A DNA stretch of 64,000 bases from Micromonospora sp. MA102 (GTDB lineage: Bacteria; Actinomycetota; Actinomycetes; Mycobacteriales; Micromonosporaceae), in contig NZ_JAMWEG010000021.1 of NCBI RefSeq assembly GCF_025460765.1, positions 52,980-116,979 on the forward strand. Reading direction: 5' to 3'. The notes under the pieces are model-generated. The model searched no databases and was not told where the DNA came from. It was given only the letters and a program-made list of their open reading frames with translations. The translations under genes were made by a program, and so were the position numbers. Of this stretch, positions 58,885-64,000 are shown one piece after another; position 1 is the stretch's first letter; each line of letters opens with the position of its first letter.

Positions 58885-61365
58885 CTACTGCTGGGCGATC
58901 GTGATCGTCGCCGTACGGTAGTTGTTGCGCCTGTCGTTCTTCGACGGGTCGTAGTTCTGCTCGATGTTGCCGGCGCTGTCGACCGAGAACCAGTGGAACG
59001 TGGTCGTCTCGGTCACGTGGAACACCTGTCCGGGCTCACGGAACTCGGTCGCCGCGTAGCGGGGCGAGTCGAGGGTGGGCCGGCTGCCGTCCGTCGTGTA
59101 GTAGATGGTGGCCGGCTCGCTCGTCTCGAAGCGCACGTCGACGGGCCCGGTGTACTTCCCGCCGCCCGGAACGAGCTGGGACGTCGGCTTCTGGTGGTCC
59201 TTGCCCCAGTCCGCCGCGATCCGGAACATCTCCATGATGCCGTTGGCGTACTCCATCGTCTCGGAGTGGCCGCTGACGAGGTTCGGGTCGCCCACCCACG
59301 CCGGCTGGAACGAACCGCCCTGCCAGTTGCCGGTGGCCGGGTTGTAGACCGAGCCGCCGACCTCCCAGCCGAAGGCGTAGATCCCGTAGGTGTAGTAGAG
59401 GTCCTCGCGCACGTTGCCCGCGGAGGAGTAGAGGACGTCCGACGAGCCGCCGACGTTCTCCGGCGTGACGACGGTCTGCCGGTGCGCCTTCACCTGCGAC
59501 AGGATCCGGGCGGCCGACTGCCAGTAGAACGCCTCGTCACCCAGGGGCGGACGCGGTGTGGTGATCCGCCCGTCCGCGATGTAGGCACCCGGCTGCCAGA
59601 ACAGCTGGCCGCCGTTGGAGTGCACCGACATCATGAACTTGATGTTCGAGTACTTCTCGACCAGCCAAATGATGTTCTTCGACTCCGGCTCGGACAGCTT
59701 CTCCGGGCCCTGGTAGGTGTCGCTGATGCAGCTGTTCGACCCGCCCGAGTAACCGTCGTGAGCCGACCCGACCCGGTAGTTCCGGTTCAGATCGACGCCC
59801 CAGGAGTTGCGCCGGGCCGGATCGGCGTTGTCGTCCGGGCAGTGGTTCGTCATGTTCCGGCGCTGCGAGGCAAAGTTGTAGAAGCTGTAGTTCGCCCCGT
59901 CCGGGTTGTTGGACAGGATGAAGAAGATGTCGGTGTTGTCGACGATCTTCTTGGTCTCCTGGTCGGACCGGTAGTTGTGCACCAGACGCTCGGCCGACTC
60001 CAGGCTGGTCGTCGCGGGCACCCATTCGCGGGCGTGGTCCTGCGCCTGGATCAGCACGCCCGGGTTCCGGCCGTCGCGATGCTTGCCGATCCGCAGGACG
60101 GGGATCGTGGCCGGTCCGCGCGGCACCTCACCCTCCGGCGCGCCGACGCGCTTCTGGTCGAGGAAGTCGGTCAGCGCGACCGGGCCCGAGGTCGCCGCGA
60201 CGATGCCGGTGCCCGCGTTGGTCCGGTACGGGTGCGCCCGGTCGATCAGGCCCTGAGACTGACCTTCCAGTGCCGACGCCACCTGTGCGGCTGTGCTCGC
60301 CGGCGCACCGGAGGCGTCCTTCGCGAGGAGGACGCGGATCGCCTTGCCCGCAACCTCGACCACGAGCGGAAGGTTCGCCCCCGACCTGTCCACGAACTCG
60401 ACCGTGATGTCGTTGCCGCCCTCGTGGCCCCAGGCAGCCGAGCTGACAACGACAGCACTCTGCCCGGTGCCGCCGATCGTGGCCTGGGCCTTTCGCTGGT
60501 AGCCGTTCGTCTTGTTCGGCAGGTAGACGATCTCGGCGATGTCCGGGTACTGGCGGGCGATCTCCTCGGCGCGGCTGAACAGCTGCTGCGGGTGCCGGTA
60601 GCCGTCGACGAAGTCCCACTTGTAGGCGGGGTTCGCCGTCAGCGGCGGCGCGCCGTCCTCGAGCCAGTTGGAGACGAACCCGGTCGCGACGCCCCCCGTC
60701 GAGCTCGTGACGCGGATCTGGCTCGGGCGGGCGTCGAGCTTGAACAGGTTCCGGTGGAACATGTACTGCCCGGAATCGACGAACCGGCTCATCGTTCGGG
60801 CGGAGCCGAACGAGGTGCCCGGGCCCGAGTCGTTTTCGAGCTGCATCGAGACGACCGGGTTCGTCTGCGCCCCTTCGGTGGTCCGCGCCTCGACGTACAG
60901 GAAGCCCTGGCCCTTCGTCGTGAACCAGTCGGCACGGGCAATCCGTACCGTCTCCTCGTGGGTGAGTGGCTGGACGGCAGTCGTGCGGAGGGCCTGGAGG
61001 CCGCCGTCGGCCTCCTCGCTCCAGGCGAAGCCCTCGCCGTCGCCGAGGATCTCGACGCCCAGCGCCTCGAGTTCGGCGACCTGCTCGGCGGTCGCCACCG
61101 CCTCGCCTTCGATGCCGGTCGGCACGCGCCGGAGACCATGTTCGAGGTCGAAGCCGGCGGCGGCCACCTTGTCCAGCATGTCGGCGCCGGTCAGCTTGAC
61201 GTGGACGAGGCGTGCGGCCTCCGGTACCTCGAGCCGGGATCGTTCCGAGCCTGCCGTGGCCACCGACCCGGCGGGGTTCGCACCCGCGGGCCCGGTCGCC
61301 ATGAGGACGCTTCCCACCAGGATGGGTAGCGCGAGAAGCGCGACGCGTCGCTGTACGGGTCCCAT
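58885..61365 (-). CDS. secreted M14 zinc carboxypeptidase with C-terminal CHB_HEX-like domain
   Basis: 826 aa. A Sec signal peptide (RRVALLALPILVGSVLM, ending AGANP near residue 35) precedes a long N-terminal pro/accessory region (to about 280). The M14 domain carries zinc ligands in QDHAREWVPA and SVHSNGGQ, substrate residues in DLNRNYRVG, and the catalytic Glu in YAFGWEVGG. The last 90 residues (YTGPVDVRFETSEPATIYYTTDGSRPT) match the chitobiase/hexosaminidase C-terminal Ig-like domain. An extracellular carboxypeptidase is expected. AGGAGG lies 5 bp before ATG 61365. The gene is monocistronic with a terminator. Confidence 0.92.
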   Translation of the reverse strand: MGPVQRRVALLALPILVGSVLMATGPAGANPAGSVATAGSERSRLEVPEAARLVHVKLTGADMLDKVAAAGFDLEHGLRRVPTGIEGEAVATAEQVAELEALGVEILGDGEGFAWSEEADGGLQALRTTAVQPLTHEETVRIARADWFTTKGQGFLYVEARTTEGAQTNPVVSMQLENDSGPGTSFGSARTMSRFVDSGQYMFHRNLFKLDARPSQIRVTSSTGGVATGFVSNWLEDGAPPLTANPAYKWDFVDGYRHPQQLFSRAEEIARQYPDIAEIVYLPNKTNGYQRKAQATIGGTGQSAVVVSSAAWGHEGGNDITVEFVDRSGANLPLVVEVAGKAIRVLLAKDASGAPASTAAQVASALEGQSQGLIDRAHPYRTNAGTGIVAATSGPVALTDFLDQKRVGAPEGEVPRGPATIPVLRIGKHRDGRNPGVLIQAQDHAREWVPATTSLESAERLVHNYRSDQETKKIVDNTDIFFILSNNPDGANYSFYNFASQRRNMTNHCPDDNADPARRNSWGVDLNRNYRVGSAHDGYSGGSNSCISDTYQGPEKLSEPESKNIIWLVEKYSNIKFMMSVHSNGGQLFWQPGAYIADGRITTPRPPLGDEAFYWQSAARILSQVKAHRQTVVTPENVGGSSDVLYSSAGNVREDLYYTYGIYAFGWEVGGSVYNPATGNWQGGSFQPAWVGDPNLVSGHSETMEYANGIMEMFRIAADWGKDHQKPTSQLVPGGGKYTGPVDVRFETSEPATIYYTTDGSRPTLDSPRYAATEFREPGQVFHVTETTTFHWFSVDSAGNIEQNYDPSKNDRRNNYRTATITIAQQ

Positions 61366-61698
61366 TCTCCCCTCCTTCTGCTTGCGACGTGCGGTTGACG
61401 CGGTGGGCCGGCTGCTGCGGGTAGGCCGATCCATCCGCGATGGTCACGCCGAGCTCGCGCAGGTCAACCGGTGTACGGCGATGGTCGTTACCGTGACGGG
61501 TCGGGGAGGACCTTGGGAGAGCCGGGCGCGTTGAGCGTATGCAGGTGCGGCGCATCGAAGGATCGGTCGAACTGAATTTGAGCGTTACTTGAGGCGTTGC
61601 GGGGTGATCGGTGCTCATGGGCTGCCGCAGGTGCGGTCGGTACGCATGCTGTGACACGCCGGCCGCTGGCGGCGATCGAGGGCAGCAGGGCGTCGACG
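61366..61698. other. 333-bp intergenic, nothing recognised
   Basis: This is the upstream region of the carboxypeptidase gene. The segment 61555-61605 is less GC-rich (TTTGAGCGTTACTTGAGG) and may hold the promoter, but no clear hexamer pair was identified. Confidence 0.35.
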
Positions 61699-62199
61699 TC
61701 AGGTGATGGCCAGCAGCACGGCTTGGCCGTTCGCGGCCGCGGCGTCGTAGAACCGGCGCAGTTCGGTGTAGTGCGACATGAGGTAGCCGAGCTCGTCGCT
61801 GCCGTCGGTCCAGATGTCCGGGTAGATCTCGGCCGCGGTCATGGCGTCTGGGTCGAAGCGGGCGCGCAGCACCTCCACGTCCAGCGCGTCGAGCGCGGTG
61901 GCCACAGCGCGGACCATGTCCTGGTCGAGCAGCCGAGCGGGACCGTATCCGCCATCCTGGCCGATCTCGGCGCCGCCGAGGATGGCTGCGCCGGCACCCA
62001 CACCGATCTGCCAGTCAGTGCCGGTGAGTAGGTAGTGGAGGCCATGCCAAGACTTGTCCAGATCCAGCTCCGGCTCGGGCATCTCGGCCTCATCGTCGTC
62101 GAGGTCGCCGTAGAGCAGCGCGTCGACCGCTGTCGGATCGGCGCGCACCATCGCCAGTTCCTCGGCCGACAATCTGCGTCCGATCAACACCATGCCCAC
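61699..62199 (-). CDS. DUF1877 (YfbM-like) family protein
   Basis: 166 aa. MVLIGRRLSAEELAMVRADP, LDLDKSWHGLHYLLTG, LGGAEIGQDGGYGPARLL and MSHYTELRRFYDAAAANGQAVLLAIT are the conserved blocks of DUF1877 in order. Function is unknown. GTG 62199 is preferred (GAGGA lies 8 bp upstream) and gives a typical N-terminus; ATG 62217 has no ribosome site. The protein is complete. Confidence 0.85.
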   Translation of the reverse strand: MGMVLIGRRLSAEELAMVRADPTAVDALLYGDLDDDEAEMPEPELDLDKSWHGLHYLLTGTDWQIGVGAGAAILGGAEIGQDGGYGPARLLDQDMVRAVATALDALDVEVLRARFDPDAMTAAEIYPDIWTDGSDELGYLMSHYTELRRFYDAAAANGQAVLLAIT

Positions 62200-62337
62200 G
62201 CAGCGGTCCTCTTCCATCGGCGGTGCGCTGTCCCGCGCTCAACGTTGTCGTGACGCGGACCGTACCGCAACCGGCTCTCCGCCGGGGTTCGGCTGTCCTG
62301 CTGGACTGCGTTCTCAGGGTTGCAGAATGCGGAGCGG

Positions 62338-62373
62338 GCCGGCCGGGACTGGTGGGCGTCCGTCCCGGCCGGC
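62338..62373. terminator. terminator after the DUF6745-like gene
   Basis: A perfect 12-bp stem, GCCGGCCGGGAC / GTCCCGGCCGGC, with a 12-base loop, begins 13 bp past the stop of the - strand gene at 62386. Confidence 0.75.
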
Positions 62374-62385
62374 TATCGACTCAGC

Positions 62386-63255
62386 TCACCTGCTCAGAAG
62401 TGGTTGCCAGCCGTCGCGGTAGCGCAGGCCGCGAGGTTGCAGTCGGATCTGCTTGTGCACTGTTCCGGGGATCGGCTCGGTTCGTATCGCCTCGGGCCGG
62501 TCCACCATGACGCAGACGTCCTCGCCGGGCCACCACCAGCCGCAGGAGCGGGCCAGGCCGGCCCAGGCGTTGAGGTGTTCGGTCTCGTCCGGCCCGTACC
62601 GGGCAAGGCCGAGTCGATGCAGCAGGTCGTAGTAGGCGATCCAGGACGCGTCCTGCTGCCCGTACCAGCACACGGGTACCGGGCCGTCGCCCGCGAGCGC
62701 CGCACGCACGGGTAGGTAGCACCCGTGCGCGAGGCTGCGGTGCAATGCCGTGCGTACGCCCTGGTGCAGCACGACAGCGAGCGGAACGCCGCTGTCGAGC
62801 GCCTGCAGCGGCGCCAGTTCGGGCCATGGTTCCTTGGTCCTGCTCGTGCGCACGGGTGACAGTTCGGGATCGGTGTGAGTGACGCCCGCACTCAGCGTGC
62901 CGCGCAACTGGGAGGCGATCATGGCAATGTCGCTTGCCAGCGGTGGCATCCCGCGCGGCCGGGGATCCCGGATGCGCTCGTAGAGCTGATCGAGGGTGGT
63001 CCAGCCGGTGATCAGGGGGCGCGCCTTGTCTGGCGAGTCGACCCATTCGAACCGGGGTCGCGGCCGCGATGCCCTGGCGTAGAGGGCGGTCAGGCAGCGC
63101 TCGGCGGTCGACTTGTCGGCCGGCTGCGTGGACAGGGCGTGGTCGAGCCATTCCTGGCGGATCGGGATGGCCTGCTGCCACAGCTCGTGAGGCTTGCCGC
63201 TGCGAACGGCCTGTGGAGGTTTCGCGGCGTCGTTGCGCCACGCGGGGGCGCTCAT
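62386..63255 (-). CDS. DUF6745-like protein of unknown function
   Basis: 289 aa, soluble. The N-terminal part is helical (IRQEWLDHALSTQPADKSTAERCLTALY), followed by FEWVDSPDKARPLI. The C-terminal part contains SWIAYYDLLHRLGLARYGPDETEHL, SCGWWWPGEDVCVMVDRPEAI and LRYRDGWQPLL, typical of the DUF6745 type of actinobacterial proteins. No catalytic role is known. ATG 63255 is used; an earlier in-frame ATG (63321) would add a low-complexity tail. The family name is given from memory of the pattern and should be treated as provisional. Confidence 0.68.
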   Translation of the reverse strand: MSAPAWRNDAAKPPQAVRSGKPHELWQQAIPIRQEWLDHALSTQPADKSTAERCLTALYARASRPRPRFEWVDSPDKARPLITGWTTLDQLYERIRDPRPRGMPPLASDIAMIASQLRGTLSAGVTHTDPELSPVRTSRTKEPWPELAPLQALDSGVPLAVVLHQGVRTALHRSLAHGCYLPVRAALAGDGPVPVCWYGQQDASWIAYYDLLHRLGLARYGPDETEHLNAWAGLARSCGWWWPGEDVCVMVDRPEAIRTEPIPGTVHKQIRLQPRGLRYRDGWQPLLSR

Positions 63256-63802
63256 CGCGCCAGGGCGTCGCCGCCCTTCCGGTACGAGATCATGGAACGA
63301 CAATGGCCCACAATGCGGCACCGGCGCAAGGCGGTTTCAACTGCTGCGCCTCATCAGCGGCGTCGCGGGATTCCATCAACTTCGATGTTCGCGAGATCAT
63401 CGCCTCGTACCATCTTCGCTGTGGGCTGGGTTGGCACAGTGCTTCACCAGCAGTGGCACCAGTGGCTGGCTGCGGTCCGCCCAGGAGCTCTGTCGGCACC
63501 CGCCAGGCCATCTGTTGCAGCTCACCTATCGCCTGGCCGATGCTGCTGAGCAAGAGCACGGCCAGGAGGAGGGGACAGCGTTGCGCGAACAGGCCGACCG
63601 CCTCACGCTGGTCGATCGTTGGTGCCACTTCATGCTGGACCGACCGGTCCTCGTCCATCCTGGCGAAACGATCTGGCACGAAGACGACCACCTCCTGGTA
63701 CAGCGGCTCGATGGGCGAGTGGACGCCACCCCGGCGTTCTCAACCGCTGCAGGTGCCGGGACCGGGAGCGATAGCTGACAGACATCCCATGAGCTTTGGG
63801 TG
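63256..63802. other. 547-bp gap with a possible gene fragment
   Basis: Apart from the coding-like stretch at 63431-63778, nothing was recognised. The gap lies between the DUF6745-like gene and the IS110 element at the window edge. Confidence 0.35.
63431..63778 (+). CDS. hypothetical protein or truncated fragment
   Basis: The frame becomes protein-like from about 63500: GHLLQLTYRLADAAEQEHGQ, LREQADRLTLVDRWCHFMLD, HPGETIWHEDDHLLVQRLDG. Upstream the same frame is irregular and has no convincing start (TTG 63431 is arbitrary). It is probably the C-terminal part of a gene whose front was lost, or a small protein with an unidentified start. No family was recognised. Confidence 0.35.
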   Translation: MAQCFTSSGTSGWLRSAQELCRHPPGHLLQLTYRLADAAEQEHGQEEGTALREQADRLTLVDRWCHFMLDRPVLVHPGETIWHEDDHLLVQRLDGRVDATPAFSTAAGAGTGSDS

Positions 63803-64000
63803 TCAAGCAGCAGCCGGTTGGTCGTGCTGTTCGCGGTGTTGCCAGGCGGTGGTTTCGTCGTAGGCGGTGCGGGTTTGAGGCAGCCGTGGAGGATGCCGAC
63901 GAGGCGGTTGCCGAGTTGGCGTAGCGCGGCGTGGTGGCTGATGCCTCGGTGGCGTTGCTGGTCGTAGTAGGCGCGAGCGCCGGGGGAGGCGATGAGGGCG
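63803..64000 (-). pseudogene. IS110-family transposase, C-terminal part, frameshifted and cut by window edge
   Basis: On the - strand the sequence reads ARAYYDQQRHRGISHHAALR and QLGNRLVGILHGCL, the conserved C-terminal block of IS110/IS116/IS902 transposases. After HGCL the frame must shift to continue as TRTAYDETTAWQHREQ to the stop at 63803. One missing base near 63873 breaks the original end and would replace it with an unrelated tail. The N-terminal DEDD domain is outside the window. Confidence 0.8.

Noticed and set aside
58993..61329. 778-codon + strand frame
   Set aside because: It is antisense to the M14 carboxypeptidase and has no recognisable content.
1..64000. CRISPR arrays, tRNA or rRNA genes, riboswitches, phage att sites
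   Set aside because: None was recognised on reading; no regularly spaced direct repeats or tRNA-like T-loop segments were noted. A covariance-model search was not possible.

Overview
The window is high-GC DNA with frequent GTG starts, ATGA and GTGA stop/start overlaps, several apparently leaderless genes and typical actinobacterial families (ECF41 sigma factor, LutABC, MocR, TMEM175, DUF2267). This fits a filamentous actinomycete, probably Micromonosporaceae; the genus is an inference and was not tested. No rRNA, tRNA or CRISPR array was seen.

Region 1 (1-19019) is a deoxy-sugar module, most likely for L-rhamnose. Five + strand genes joined by four-base overlaps encode a class II aldolase (cut by the window edge), a HAD hydrolase, an FGGY kinase, a RhaEW-type aldolase/dehydrogenase fusion and a TIM-barrel epimerase. 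They end at a strong hairpin. Two exported GH78 alpha-L-rhamnosidases follow, then a LacI-family regulator on the - strand and a divergent lutABC operon. Near-identical 12-bp palindromes (5887, 15969, 16130) lie at the promoters of the rhamnosidases, lacI and lutABC. Rhamnose would thus be released outside the cell, phosphorylated and cleaved, its lactaldehyde oxidised to lactate, and lactate oxidised to pyruvate, under one regulator.

Region 2 (19020-36600) is a decayed accessory zone. It holds an IS3-type orfA fragment, a Tat-exported amidase, a broken HNH nuclease gene, a subtilisin, a frameshifted DUF1330 gene, an ECF41 sigma factor behind an epimerase with an internal deletion, an RtcB-PrfH RNA-repair pair, small membrane proteins, an alcohol dehydrogenase/cyclase-like chimera, a pncB remnant, an aldo/keto reductase and a PfpI-family protein.

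Region 3 (36900-49300) holds hypothetical proteins, a GH3 lipoprotein, a quinone-oxidoreductase-like MDR, an ArsR/SDR/MFS/phosphotransferase cluster, and an EamA/MocR pair diverging around a 12-bp palindrome.

Region 4 (49300-64000) is a run of small accessory genes: TPR protein, P-loop kinase, pterin-dehydratase-like/VOC fusion, epoxide hydrolase, macro-domain protein, GIY-YIG protein, phosphotransferase, M14 carboxypeptidase, DUF1877 and DUF6745-like proteins, and a frameshifted IS110 transposase at the edge. An interspersed repeat of about 82 bp occurs in intact and degenerate copies. At least seven decayed genes were found in regions 2 and 4.
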